Assembly (NCBI GenBank): GCA_036558005.1
Contig: DATBGO010000350.1
Coordinates: forward strand, 1-64,000
Direction: 5' to 3'
Length of the DNA: 64,000 nucleotides
Source: DATBGO01 sp036558005
Lineage (GTDB): Bacteria > Actinomycetota > Actinomycetes > Streptosporangiales > Streptosporangiaceae
Program-made: the position numbers and the translations under genes
Notes under the pieces: generated by a model
Database searches by the model: none
What the model saw: the letters and a program-made list of their open reading frames with translations, nothing else
What the model was told of the DNA's origin: nothing
Shown: piece after piece, positions 40,694-48,584 of the stretch
Numbering within the stretch: position 1 is the stretch's first letter
Layout: every line of letters begins with the position of its first letter

Positions 40694-41043
40694 GGGGGCG
40701 AACACCGCGCCTGAGGGCACGCGGGGGCAAGCCGGAAGAAAACTGATTAAGCAGAATCATTGTTCTTTTGCTACCGCATATACGCCAGGCTGATATTGAC
40801 TAGAACGGTATTCGGAAAATGCTCTAGCATGGCCTGGCTAGCCGGTTACTGGGCCGTCATGACGGGTGCGAACCGCGATTCCTGCGCCGTTATGTGAGGT
40901 TATGGCCTCGACACACGGTGATTTCTCGCGAATATGTTTGTGCGCCAGCGCTGAATCACCTAATTTCAAGCAGGTCAGAGGTCGCGAGTAGTTAGTGCCC
41001 TGTCCGCGCGACCTCCCGTTGGGGGAACCGCAGGAGTGAGGAA
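40694..41043 (+). promoter_or_regulatory. Long AT-richer leader/promoter region of the HU gene
   Basis: This 350-base gap is markedly less GC-rich than the surroundings. TTGACT (40796-40801) is the best -35-like match, but its -10 is weak, so the promoter is uncertain. Just before the gene are a 9-bp stem (40978-40986 with 41007-41015), an ACCTCC sequence (41011-41016) and the ribosome-binding site AGGAG (41032-41036). Confidence 0.4.
40978..41015 (+). promoter_or_regulatory. HU leader hairpin containing an anti-Shine-Dalgarno sequence
   Basis: GAGGTCGCG (40978-40986) and CGCGACCTC (41007-41015) form a perfect 9-bp stem with a 20-base loop. The right arm runs into ACCTCC, which could alternatively pair with the AGGAG/GAGG ribosome-binding region (41032-41041). 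Two exclusive folds are possible, one exposing and one hiding the ribosome site. Confidence 0.4.
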
Positions 41044-41343
41044 ATGAACAAGCGTGACCTGATCGATACGATTTCAGGCCGGTTGGGAGACAAGAAAACC
41101 GCGACCGAAGCCGTCAACGCAGTGCTCGACGCCATCCAGGCAGCCGTCGCGAAGGGCGATAAAGTCTCGATTACCGGATTCGGGGTATTCGAGAAGGCTG
41201 TCCGCCCGGCCCGCACCGCGCGCAACCCGGCCACCGGCGCGTCCATCAAGGTGCCGAAGTCCTCGGTGCCCAAGTTCCGGCCCGGGTCGGACTTCAAGGC
41301 CGTCGTGAACGGCGACAAGAAAGTCGCCGCCACCAGGCGGTAG
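41044..41343 (+). CDS. hup: HU family DNA-binding protein
   Basis: The 99-residue protein (MNKRDLIDTISGRLGDKKTATEAVNAVLDAIQAAVAKGDKVSITGFGVFEKAVRPARTARNPATG) is a standard HU: helical dimer base, then beta arms with the conserved RTARNPATG tip that intercalates DNA. It is the short form without the Lys-rich tail of HupS, so it corresponds to the growth-phase HupA type. It compacts the nucleoid and aids replication and recombination. The ribosome site AGGAG lies seven bases before ATG 41044, after an unusually structured leader. A strong hairpin directly follows. Confidence 0.95.
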   Translation: MNKRDLIDTISGRLGDKKTATEAVNAVLDAIQAAVAKGDKVSITGFGVFEKAVRPARTARNPATGASIKVPKSSVPKFRPGSDFKAVVNGDKKVAATRR

Positions 41344-41350
41344 CGCGGGC

Positions 41351-41379
41351 GGCGAGCGGCGCGCAGCGCGCCGCTCGCC
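41351..41379 (+). terminator. Terminator of the HU gene
   Basis: GGCGAGCGGCGC (41351-41362) pairs perfectly with GCGCCGCTCGCC (41368-41379), a 12-bp GC-only stem with a five-base loop starting eight bases after the hup stop. There is no U-tract, as usual in GC-rich actinomycetes. Confidence 0.7.
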
Positions 41380-41461
41380 ACCCCGGCGCGCCGGGATGGC
41401 GCGGGCCTGGCGCACCGCGCGGCTCAGGCGCGGCTGGCGGGACGCCAGGGGTCCATTGCCG

Positions 41462-42586
41462 TTAGCGCAACCCGGGACGCTTTTTCAGCGCGGTCGTCAC
41501 CAGCCGGTCAATGAGCTTGCTGAACGGCATGCCGCTGGCTTCCCACATCTTCTGGAAGTAGGACGCGGGCGACAGGCCGGGAATCGTGTTGATCTCATTC
41601 AGCACGATCTGGCCGTCTGAGGTATAGAAGAAGTCCACCCGGGCGAATCCCTCGGCCGATACCGCCAGGAACGCCTCCGCGGCGAGCCTGCGGATCTCGT
41701 CGCTGTCGGCGCTGGGAATCGGGGCCGGGATCGCCATCCCGCTGGCCGCGTCCAGGTACTTGGCCTCGAAGTCCCAGAACTCCTCGCCGCCGTCGATCAG
41801 CAACTGCCCGGGGACGCTGGTGTCCGGCGGCGATCCGTCGATGCCCTCCAGCACCGAGCACTCGATCTCGCGGCCCTCGAAGGCGGCCTCGACCAGCACC
41901 TTCGGGTCGTACTGGCGGGCCAGCGCGATCGCCCCGGCCAGCTGGGCCTGGTCGCTGGCCCTGGACGTGCCGATGCTGGAGCCGCCCCTGGCCGGCTTGA
42001 CGAACACCGGCCAGCCGAGCTCGGCGATCGCGTCCTGGACCCGCTTGCCCTCCGGGTCGGCGGCCGGCCAGTCCCGCTCGCGCACCACCACGTACGGCCC
42101 GACCGGCAGCCCGCTGGCCTTGAAGATCATCTTCATGTAGGCCTTGTCCATGCTGACCGCGCTGGCCAGCACCCCCGAGCCCACGTACCTGACCCCCGCC
42201 ATCTCCAGCAGGCCCTGGATCGTGCCGTCCTCGCCGAACGGGCCGTGCAGCACCGGCAGCACCACGTCGACCTCGCTGAGCAGCCGGGGGATCTGCCCGG
42301 GCGGCGCGGCCGTCAGCGCGCCCAGGCTGGCCCACGGCACGACGTCGCCTCCTGGCTCGGCGACCGCCTCCACCGATGGCAGCTCGCCGCCGGTGATGGC
42401 GAGCCGCTCCGGGTCGTCGGCGGCCAGCACCCAGTTGCCCGAGCGGGTGATCCCGACCGGCACCACCTCGTACTTGCTCCGGTCGATCGACGCGAGCATG
42501 TTGCCGCCCCCCATGCACGACACCGCGTGCTCGGGGCCGCGGCCGCCGAATACGACCGCCACCCTGATCTTGCGTTGCTCGCTCAC
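41462..42586 (-). CDS. ddl: D-alanine--D-alanine ligase
   Basis: The 374-residue ATP-grasp enzyme begins IRVAVVFGGRGPEHAVSCMGG. It shows VLPVLHGPFGEDGTIQGLLEMAGVRYVGSGVLASAVSMDK, the ATP-binding lid PVFVKPARGGSSIGTSR, REIECSVLEG, and the metal/active-site FARVDFFYTSDGQIVLNEINTIPGLSPASYFQKMWEASG. It makes the D-Ala-D-Ala dipeptide for peptidoglycan precursors. The order plsC-gpsA-ddl on one strand is conserved in actinomycetes and probably one transcript. The 84-base gap to gpsA contains three near-copies of CCGCTCAGGCTG. Confidence 0.95.
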   Translation of the reverse strand: MSEQRKIRVAVVFGGRGPEHAVSCMGGGNMLASIDRSKYEVVPVGITRSGNWVLAADDPERLAITGGELPSVEAVAEPGGDVVPWASLGALTAAPPGQIPRLLSEVDVVLPVLHGPFGEDGTIQGLLEMAGVRYVGSGVLASAVSMDKAYMKMIFKASGLPVGPYVVVRERDWPAADPEGKRVQDAIAELGWPVFVKPARGGSSIGTSRASDQAQLAGAIALARQYDPKVLVEAAFEGREIECSVLEGIDGSPPDTSVPGQLLIDGGEEFWDFEAKYLDAASGMAIPAPIPSADSDEIRRLAAEAFLAVSAEGFARVDFFYTSDGQIVLNEINTIPGLSPASYFQKMWEASGMPFSKLIDRLVTTALKKRPGLR

Positions 42587-42670
42587 CCAGTCTCCTTCCA
42601 GCTCGCGAACGCCTTCCGGCGCCGCCCGCTCAGGCTGGCCGCTCAGGCTGCCCGCTCAGGCACTGCCCGA

Positions 42671-43675
42671 TCAGACTCCGTAGCGTTCTGGTTTCGCTGA
42701 CCTGCTGGCGAGCATCACCGCCGCCTTGCCCACCTCCAGCCCGTCATTCATGACCGCCACCATGACCTCGGTGATCGGCATCTCGACGTCGTGCCGCCGG
42801 GCCAGTTCCAGCACCGATACCGAGGACTTGACTCCCTCGACGGTGTGCCTGGTGGTGGCGATGACCTCCTCCAGCGACATTCCCTTACCCAGGTTCTCGC
42901 CGAACGTGCGGTTGCGGGACAACGGCGAGCTGCAGGTCGCGACCAGGTCGCCCATGGCGGCCAGGCCCGCGAAGGTGTGCTGGTCGGCGCCGAGCGCCGC
43001 GCCCAGCCGGGTGATCTCGGCCAGGCCGCGGGTGATCAGCATCGCCCGGGTGTTGTCGCCCAGGCCCATCCCGGCGGCGATGCCAACCGCGAGCGCGATC
43101 ACGTTCTTGACCGCGCCGCCCAGCTCGCAGCCGATCACGTCCGGGTTGGTATAGGGCCGGAAGTAGCTGGTATGGCAGGCCTGCTGCAGCGTCCCGGCCG
43201 CGTCCGGGTCGGTGCAGGCCACCACGGCGGCCGAGTACTGGCGCTGGGCGATCTCCATCGCCAGGTTGGGGCCGGTGACCACCGCGATCCGCTCCGGCGG
43301 TACGGCGGCCACCTCCTCGATCACCTCGCTCATCCGCTTGCAGGTGCCCAGCTCGATGCCCTTCATCAGGCTGACCAGCAGCGCGCGCGGTGGCAGCAGG
43401 TCATGCCAGGCGGCCAGGTTGGCCCGCAGCGACTGGGCCGGCACCGCGACGATCACCAAGTCGGCGCCGTCCAGCGCCGCCGCCGGGTCGGCCGTGGCCC
43501 TGATCGTCTCGCTGAGGGTGACGCCGGGCAGGTAATCGGGGCTGAGGTGGGCGGAGTTGATGCTCACGGCGAGCTCGCCGCGGCGGCAGTACAGCATGGC
43601 GGGAGCCCCGGCGTCGCAGAGCACCTGGGCGAACGTGGTGCCCCAGGAGCCGGCTCCCATCACGGCTGCCTTCAT
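42671..43675 (-). CDS. gpsA: NAD(P)H-dependent glycerol-3-phosphate dehydrogenase
   Basis: From ATG 43675 the protein has 334 residues. KAAVMGAGSWGTTFAQVLCDAG is the Rossmann motif; VIVAVPAQSLR, SLMKGIELGT and the catalytic lysine in CELGGAVKNVIALAVGIAAGMGLGDNTRAMLITRGLAEI follow, then FAGLAAMGDLVATCSSPLSRNRTFG. It reduces dihydroxyacetone phosphate to sn-glycerol-3-phosphate for phospholipid synthesis, the substrate of acyltransferases such as that of its upstream partner. The four-base overlap with the acyltransferase gene (43672-43675) couples the two. Confidence 0.95.
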   Translation of the reverse strand: MKAAVMGAGSWGTTFAQVLCDAGAPAMLYCRRGELAVSINSAHLSPDYLPGVTLSETIRATADPAAALDGADLVIVAVPAQSLRANLAAWHDLLPPRALLVSLMKGIELGTCKRMSEVIEEVAAVPPERIAVVTGPNLAMEIAQRQYSAAVVACTDPDAAGTLQQACHTSYFRPYTNPDVIGCELGGAVKNVIALAVGIAAGMGLGDNTRAMLITRGLAEITRLGAALGADQHTFAGLAAMGDLVATCSSPLSRNRTFGENLGKGMSLEEVIATTRHTVEGVKSSVSVLELARRHDVEMPITEVMVAVMNDGLEVGKAAVMLASRSAKPERYGV

Positions 43676-44493
43676 GTTGTCGTCGCCTGCGTGCTGCCTG
43701 GGTCCGCGGCGTCTTGCGTTCCGCCCTGGTCCTGATTTTGCTCTTGCAGCGCGCGCAGCTCCTGCCGGGCCTTGCGGCGGGCGATCGCGGGGTGGAACGG
43801 CTCGTCCGGCGGGGTCTCGCCGCGCAGACCGGCGAGCAGCCCGGTGATGTCCTTCATGATCACCGCGGTGGCCTCGCGCAGCACCTGGGAGGTCAGCGGC
43901 TGGCCGGCGAACGCGGACAGGTCGACCGGCGGGCCCGCGACGATGCGCACGGTCTTGCGCGGCAGCAGGTGGGGCCGGAAGCTGCCGTAGGGCAGGATCT
44001 CCTGCGCGCCCCAATGCGCCACCGGGACCACCGGGGCGCCGGTCGACAGCGCCAGCCTGGCCGCCCCGGTCTTGGCCACCATCGGCCACTTGGCCGGGTC
44101 CCTGGTGACCGTGGACTCGGGATAGAAGATCACCGAGGCCCCGTTCCTGATGCCCAGCTCGGCGTCCTTGAGCACCAGCGCGGCGTCGGTCGCGTTCCGG
44201 TAGACCGGCAGCTGGCCCAGCTTGCGCACGATGTACCCGAGCACCGGGATGTCGAACAGCGAGGACTTGGCCAGGAACACCGGGTAACGGCCGGCCCGGT
44301 AGCTGTACAGCGCCACCGCCAGCACGTCGGCGTAGGACAGGTGGTTGGCCGCCAGGATCATCCCGCCCGAGCGGGGGAAGTGCTCCTTGCCCCGCCAGTC
44401 GTGCTTGATCAGCCCGTACAGCAGCGGCACCAGGATGGCCTTGGAGATCCCGCGCCAGATCCGGGAGTAGCTGCCGTCAGCCCGCTTGCTCAT
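43672..44493 (-). CDS. plsC: 1-acyl-glycerol-3-phosphate acyltransferase (PlsC-like)
   Basis: The 273-residue protein has the acyltransferase motifs NHLSYAD (the HX4D catalytic pair), the glycerol-phosphate-binding SVIFYPESTVTRD, and GAPVVPVAHWGAQEIL. A hydrophobic helix near the N-terminus (KAILVPLLYGLI) anchors it to the membrane. It transfers an acyl chain to lysophosphatidic acid or a related lipid; the gpsA overlap supports phospholipid synthesis. The C-terminal 50 residues are Gln/Glu/Asp-rich and disordered. It is divergent from cofC across 75 bases. Confidence 0.9.
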   Translation of the reverse strand: MSKRADGSYSRIWRGISKAILVPLLYGLIKHDWRGKEHFPRSGGMILAANHLSYADVLAVALYSYRAGRYPVFLAKSSLFDIPVLGYIVRKLGQLPVYRNATDAALVLKDAELGIRNGASVIFYPESTVTRDPAKWPMVAKTGAARLALSTGAPVVPVAHWGAQEILPYGSFRPHLLPRKTVRIVAGPPVDLSAFAGQPLTSQVLREATAVIMKDITGLLAGLRGETPPDEPFHPAIARRKARQELRALQEQNQDQGGTQDAADPGSTQATTT

Positions 44494-44568
44494 CGAGCAC
44501 CATCACTGAACGTCATGTGGGCCAGTCTCCCGGTTCGCTGGTCGCGGTGTCGAGGCAGGATCAGATGC

Positions 44569-45210
44569 ATGGCTACCCCGCTGCGCTGGTCGATAGTGAT
44601 CCCCGTCAAGGTACTTGCCCAGGCCAAATCGAGGCTGGCCGAGCTGGCCGGGCCGCGCCGCCCGCAGCTGGCGCTGGCGATGGCCGCCGACACCGTGGCC
44701 GCGGCGCTGGCCTGCGACGCGGTCCGGGCGGTCCTGGTGATCACCGACGACGCGCAGGCGGCGGCGCAACTGTCGGATCTTGGCGCGCTGGTACTGCCGG
44801 ACAAGCCGGGCGCCGGGCTCAACCCGGCGCTGGAGTTCGGCGCGGCGCAGGCCGCGGCCTGGTGGCCGGAGGACGGCACCGCGGCGCTCGCGGCCGACCT
44901 GCCCGCGCTGGGCCCGGCCGAGCTCGCCGGGGCGCTCACCGCGGCCGCGGGGCTGCCAGCCGCGTTCGTCGCGGACGCGGCGGGCACCGGCACGACGCTG
45001 TACCTGACCGGGCCCGGCGCCTCGTTCAGCCCCCGGTTCGGGACGGGATCGCGGGCGGCGCACCTGCGCGGCGGCGCGGTGCAGCTGGATCTGCCCGCCG
45101 ACAGCGGGCTGCGCCGGGACGTGGACACCGCAGCGGACCTGCGGCAGGCCGTGCGGCTCGGGCTCGGGCCCAGGACCGCCGCCCTGGCCGCCGAGCTCGA
45201 CGCCGGCTAG
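44569..45210 (+). CDS. cofC: 2-phospho-L-lactate guanylyltransferase (coenzyme F420)
   Basis: From ATG 44569 the protein has 213 residues with the NTP-transferase-like motif PVKVLAQAKSRLA, then AVLVITDDAQAAAQLSDLGALVLPD, GLNPALEFGAAQAA, ALAADLPALGPAEL and the CofC-typical SPRFGTGSRAAHLRGGA and DSGLRRDVDTAADL. It activates phospholactate or phosphoenolpyruvate with GTP for F420 side-chain assembly. Its stop overlaps that of the convergent RAM-domain gene by four bases. Its position next to plsC/gpsA is conserved in actinomycetes. Confidence 0.93.
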   Translation: MATPLRWSIVIPVKVLAQAKSRLAELAGPRRPQLALAMAADTVAAALACDAVRAVLVITDDAQAAAQLSDLGALVLPDKPGAGLNPALEFGAAQAAAWWPEDGTAALAADLPALGPAELAGALTAAAGLPAAFVADAAGTGTTLYLTGPGASFSPRFGTGSRAAHLRGGAVQLDLPADSGLRRDVDTAADLRQAVRLGLGPRTAALAAELDAG

Positions 45211-45440
45211 ATGTGAACGATCGGGCAGGTAAGCGTCCTGGTGATGCCGTCGACCCCCTGGATCTGGGCGACCACCAGCTTGCCGAGGTCATCGACATTG
45301 TCCGCCTGGGCGCGGACGATCACGTCGTAGGGCCCGGTGACGTCGTCAGCCTGGGTCACACCGGAGATCTTCCCGATGTGCACGGCGACGTCGGCGGCCT
45401 TGCCGACTTCGGTCTGAACGAGGATGTATGCCTGAACCAT
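45207..45440 (-). CDS. Stand-alone Lrp/AsnC ligand-binding (RAM) domain protein
   Basis: The protein of 77 residues (MVQAYILVQTEVGKAADVAVHIGKISGVTQADDVTGPYDVIVRAQADNVDDLGKLV) is only the alpha/beta RAM domain of Lrp-type regulators, without the helix-turn-helix. Such proteins form oligomeric rings, bind amino acids and may modulate full-length Lrp proteins. ATG 45440 follows GGGAGG by about five bases. Its stop overlaps the cofC stop in the palindrome CTAG, and it is divergent from thiL across 88 bases. Confidence 0.9.
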   Translation of the reverse strand: MVQAYILVQTEVGKAADVAVHIGKISGVTQADDVTGPYDVIVRAQADNVDDLGKLVVAQIQGVDGITRTLTCPIVHI

Positions 45441-45528
45441 GCAGTCCTCCCGGGCACGGCTGGAAGCGCCCACGCTACCGTAGGTACCCGGTATCCGGCC
45501 CCGAGGGCGGGCCGAAACCGCCGCAGAC

Positions 45529-46491
45529 ATGCGGGAGGCTGACATTACCGTCGCGGACATGGGCGAATTCGGCCTTATCGCGGCGATTGCGGCCCTGGCC
45601 CCGCCCGGCCCGGCGCAAGTGGTGGGCATCGGCGACGACGCCGCCGTGCTGCGCGCGCCCGACGGCCGGGTGGTCGCCACAATGGACATGCTGGTGCAGG
45701 ACCGCCATTTCCGGCTGGACTGGTCGAGCGCATTCGACATCGGCTGCAAAGCGGCGGCGCAGAATCTCGCCGATATCGCCGCGATGGGCGCGAGCCCGGT
45801 CGCGCTGCTGGTCGGTTTCGCCGCGCCGGGTGACCTGGCGGCCAGCTGGGCCCAGGAGCTGGCCCGCGGCCTGGTGGCCGAGTGCTCACGGTGCGGCGCG
45901 CAGCTGGCCGGGGGTGACGTGAGCAGCGCGGAGAAGATCACGCTGGCGATCACCGCGCTCGGCGACCTGGCCGGCCGCGCGCCGGTGACCAGGGCCGGGG
46001 CGCGGCCTGGCGACCAGGTCGCCGTCGCCGGGCAGCTTGGTTACTCGGCGGCCGGGTTCGCGCTGCTCAGCGCCGGGCTGACCGAACCGTCCGCGCTGGT
46101 GGAGCGGCATCGCAGGCCGCGCCCGCCGTATCAGGCAGGGCCGGAGGCGGCCGGGCTCGGCGCCACCGCGATGATCGACGTCAGCGACGGCCTGCTGGCC
46201 GACCTAGGGCACGTCGCGGGTTCGAGCGGGGTGCGGATCGAGGTCGAGTCCGGGCCGCTGGCCGATGCCCGGCTGCGGGCGGCCGCGGCCGCGCTCGGCG
46301 GCGCCGACTGGCGGCGCTGGGCACTGACCGGCGGCGAAGATCACGCGCTCGCCGCGACGTTTCCCCCGGGGATCGCGCTGCCCGGGCACTGGACGGTGAT
46401 CGGTGCCGTGGCCCGGGGAGAGGGAGTTCGGGTGGATGGTACCGAGTATGCGGGTCCGTCTGGCTGGAATCATTTCCCTGAGCAGGGCTGA
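45529..46491 (+). CDS. thiL: Thiamine-monophosphate kinase
   Basis: The 320-residue protein shows the ThiL/PurM-like pattern: MGEFGLIAAIAALA, the metal-binding VVGIGDDAAVL, MDMLVQDRHFRLDWSSAFDIGCKAAAQNLADIAAMGA, GGDVSSAEKI, AMIDVSDGLLADLGHVA and LTGGEDHALAATFP. It phosphorylates thiamine phosphate to thiamine diphosphate, the last step of cofactor synthesis. ATG 45529 lacks a good ribosome site; an internal Met (MGEFG, 45559) is possible. thiD lies one gene downstream. Confidence 0.93.
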   Translation: MREADITVADMGEFGLIAAIAALAPPGPAQVVGIGDDAAVLRAPDGRVVATMDMLVQDRHFRLDWSSAFDIGCKAAAQNLADIAAMGASPVALLVGFAAPGDLAASWAQELARGLVAECSRCGAQLAGGDVSSAEKITLAITALGDLAGRAPVTRAGARPGDQVAVAGQLGYSAAGFALLSAGLTEPSALVERHRRPRPPYQAGPEAAGLGATAMIDVSDGLLADLGHVAGSSGVRIEVESGPLADARLRAAAAALGGADWRRWALTGGEDHALAATFPPGIALPGHWTVIGAVARGEGVRVDGTEYAGPSGWNHFPEQG

Positions 46492-46551
46492 ATTACGTTC
46501 TGTCATCTTCAAATAGCGTGTGGTTACTAGCCGCACTGAGGCATTGCTTGG

Positions 46552-46557
46552 TATAAA
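46552..46557 (+). promoter_or_regulatory. Extended -10 promoter, probably leaderless
   Basis: TGGTATAAA (46549-46557) is an extended -10 (TGnTATAAA) ending seven bases before ATG 46565. That spacing puts transcription start at the initiation codon, and no Shine-Dalgarno is present. Confidence 0.5.
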
Positions 46558-46564
46558 CCCGGTG

Positions 46565-47278
46565 ATGCCAAGTCACCGCAAGGAGCGCGGGTCCGAGCCC
46601 AGGCACCGCGCGCCGCGCGAGCCCCGTGCACTCAGGCGCCCCGGGCCGAGCGTCCGGTTTGACGTGCCCGCAGGACGGTCCGGGCGCGCGATGCGGATGC
46701 TGGTGGTGACGCCTCAGTTCGCGGCCGGGGCGGGCATGGTGATCGCGGCCATCCTGGCGGTGGACCTGCCGCACGCCGCGCTCAGCTACGGGCCCAACCC
46801 GGAGGTCCGCACCTGCAGCGCGCGCGACTGCGTGACCACCAAGCCCGGCACCGGCGGGCTGACGACCACCGATCCGGGCATCAAGCTGCGCGAGCCCAGG
46901 CACAGCCCGGGCGCCAGCGAGGCGGCGCTGCCGGACGGGTCGGCCTCGCCCGCCCACTCGTCCTCGGCGCAGCCCGCTATGCACTACCACACGATCAGGC
47001 ACGTCGACTCCGGCTTCATCGGGATGATCACGATCACGACGCACCCGGCGCAGGGCGGCTGGAGTCTCGGGTTCGGCTTCCCCGGTGCCAGGATCCAGCA
47101 CATCTGGGGCGCGACCTGGCACGCCGGCGGCGACACCGGCGGCGTGGTGGTGACCGGCAAGCCCTGGCCCTGGCCCGGCCAGAAGTCGGTGACCTCGCGG
47201 ATCGTGGTGTTCGCCACCGGCACCGCTTCCGCCCCGGGGTCGTGCACCTTCGACGGCGCAGCCTGCACCTTCCGCTGA
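46565..47278 (+). CDS. Membrane protein with a CBM2-like extracellular domain
   Basis: From ATG 46565 the protein has 237 residues: a basic N-terminus, one transmembrane helix at about 60-80 (FAAGAGMVIAAILAVDL), a Ser/Thr/Pro linker and a C-terminal domain of about 100 residues. That domain (GFIGMITITTHPAQGGWSLGFGFPGARIQHIWGATW, GVVVTGKPWPWPGQKSVTSRIVVFATG, GSCTFDGAACTFR) follows the CBM2 cellulose-binding pattern: paired Trp, the GWSLGFGFPG strand and closing Cys-containing strands. I infer wall or polysaccharide binding. The family match is by eye. It interrupts the thiL-thiD order and has its own promoter. Confidence 0.65.
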   Translation: MPSHRKERGSEPRHRAPREPRALRRPGPSVRFDVPAGRSGRAMRMLVVTPQFAAGAGMVIAAILAVDLPHAALSYGPNPEVRTCSARDCVTTKPGTGGLTTTDPGIKLREPRHSPGASEAALPDGSASPAHSSSAQPAMHYHTIRHVDSGFIGMITITTHPAQGGWSLGFGFPGARIQHIWGATWHAGGDTGGVVVTGKPWPWPGQKSVTSRIVVFATGTASAPGSCTFDGAACTFR

Positions 47279-47335
47279 CCCCGCGCCCCTCGCCCCGCCC
47301 CCCACCCGGCCCCGCCCCGGCCGCGGCGCGGCCGG

Positions 47336-47384
47336 TGATCGTGGTTGTTAGTCAGCGATATTCGCTGACAAGTCGCCACGATCA
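47336..47384. repeat. Intergenic hairpin repeat, copy B
   Basis: TGATCGTGG (47336-47344) pairs with CCACGATCA (47376-47384); inside, GTCAGCGA (47351-47358) pairs with TCGCTGAC (47362-47369) around a three-base loop. Like copy A it follows a C-rich tract after a stop codon and ends in a GATCATG-type arm. The inner stem differs from copy A, suggesting compensatory change that keeps the fold. Confidence 0.75.
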
Positions 47385-47448
47385 TGCGGGGGGGCGGTGC
47401 TGGAGCGCGGGGTGCTGGATCAGGCGGGGTTGCTTTTAGGCTGGCGGC

Positions 47449-48249
47449 ATGATGCAGACACCTGCGCGCGTGCTGGCGATCGCGGGCTCGGACTCCGGCG
47501 GCGGTGCCGGGATCCAGGCTGACCTGAAGACCATGCTGGCCCTGCGGGTGCACGGGATGACGGTCGTCTGCGCGGTGACCGCGCAGAACTCGGTCGGCGT
47601 GCAGGGCTACTGGGAACTGCCCGTCGAGGCGGTGGCCGCGCAGCTGGACTCGGTGCTCAGCGACATCGGGGTGCAGGCGGTCAAGACCGGGATGCTGGCC
47701 TCGGTGCCGATCGTGGAGACGGTCAGCGCGGTGCTGGCCGGGGTGGCGGCGCCGATCGTGGTCGACCCGGTGGCGGTGTCCAAGCACGGTGACAGCCTGA
47801 TCTCGCCCGGTGCGGTGGAGGCGGTGAAGGAGCGGCTGCTGCCGCTGGCCACCGTGGTGACGCCGAACCTGCTCGAGGCCGAGTTGCTGACGGGCATACA
47901 GATAGCCGACGAGGTTGGAATGCTCAAGGCCGCCGAGGTGATCTCCGGTCTCGGGCCGCGCTGGGTGCTGGTCAAGGGCGGGCACCTGCCGGGCAACCCG
48001 GTCGACCTGCTCTACGACGGGCAGCGCGCGATCCGGTACCCCGGGGACCGGATCGTCAGCAAGCACACCCACGGCACCGGGTGCACCCTGGCCTCGGCGA
48101 TCGCCTCGTTCCTGGCCAGGGGCGCGGACGTGCCGGGCGCGGTCGAGTCAGCCAGGCAGTTCGTGGCAGGCGCCATTGCCGGCGGGTTCCCGCTCGGCGC
48201 GGGCATCGGGCCGGTCGATCACGCCTGGCGGATCCGGCTCAGCGAGTGA
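47449..48249 (+). CDS. thiD: Hydroxymethylpyrimidine/phosphomethylpyrimidine kinase
   Basis: The 266-residue protein has the ribokinase-fold motifs RVLAIAGSDSGGGAGIQADLKTM, VVCAVTAQNSVGVQG, VKTGMLAS, VVDPVAVSKHGDSLI, TPNLLEAELLTG, VKGGHLPG and the C-terminal anion hole HGTGCTLASAIASFLARG. It makes HMP-PP for thiamine synthesis and works in the same pathway as thiL. Start is ATG 47449 or the adjacent ATG 47452. Its last 11 bases overlap the end of the convergent rpmB gene. Confidence 0.95.
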   Translation: MMQTPARVLAIAGSDSGGGAGIQADLKTMLALRVHGMTVVCAVTAQNSVGVQGYWELPVEAVAAQLDSVLSDIGVQAVKTGMLASVPIVETVSAVLAGVAAPIVVDPVAVSKHGDSLISPGAVEAVKERLLPLATVVTPNLLEAELLTGIQIADEVGMLKAAEVISGLGPRWVLVKGGHLPGNPVDLLYDGQRAIRYPGDRIVSKHTHGTGCTLASAIASFLARGADVPGAVESARQFVAGAIAGGFPLGAGIGPVDHAWRIRLSE

Positions 48250-48424
48250 CCTTGCCTGCCTTGATGCAGGACGTGCACACGTTGAGGCGCTTGGGCGCGC
48301 CGTTCACGGTAGCGCGCACGCGCTGAATGTTCGGGTTCCAGCGGCGTGGGGTGCGGCGGTGCGAGTACGACACGTTCTTGCCGAAACCAGGCCGCTTGCC
48401 GCAGACGTCGCAGACGGAAGCCAC
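48239..48424 (-). CDS. rpmB: 50S ribosomal protein L28
   Basis: The 61-residue protein (VASVCDVCGKRPGFGKNVSYSHRRTPRRWNPNIQRVRATVNGAPKRLNVCTSCIKAGKVTR) is L28 of the zinc-binding type with CxxC pairs at both ends. I choose GTG 48424 because it gives the family's usual length and is preceded by TGGAG; ATG 48436 would add four residues (MEHP). It is monocistronic, divergent from the DAK2 gene and converges on thiD with an 11-base overlap. Confidence 0.95.
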   Translation of the reverse strand: MASVCDVCGKRPGFGKNVSYSHRRTPRRWNPNIQRVRATVNGAPKRLNVCTSCIKAGKVTR

Positions 48425-48584
48425 GGGATGCTCCATTGGGGTGCTAGCCAGATAGGTCAGCCCGGTCGCTTCCCGGGCAGTCGTCGAAGGATATCCGACC
48501 GGCGGCGGTTCGCGCGAGCCGGGCACCGCGGGTCCGGTGCCAGACTGGCAGCGAACCGTCAGTAGCCGGCCGTACGCTGCGGGT

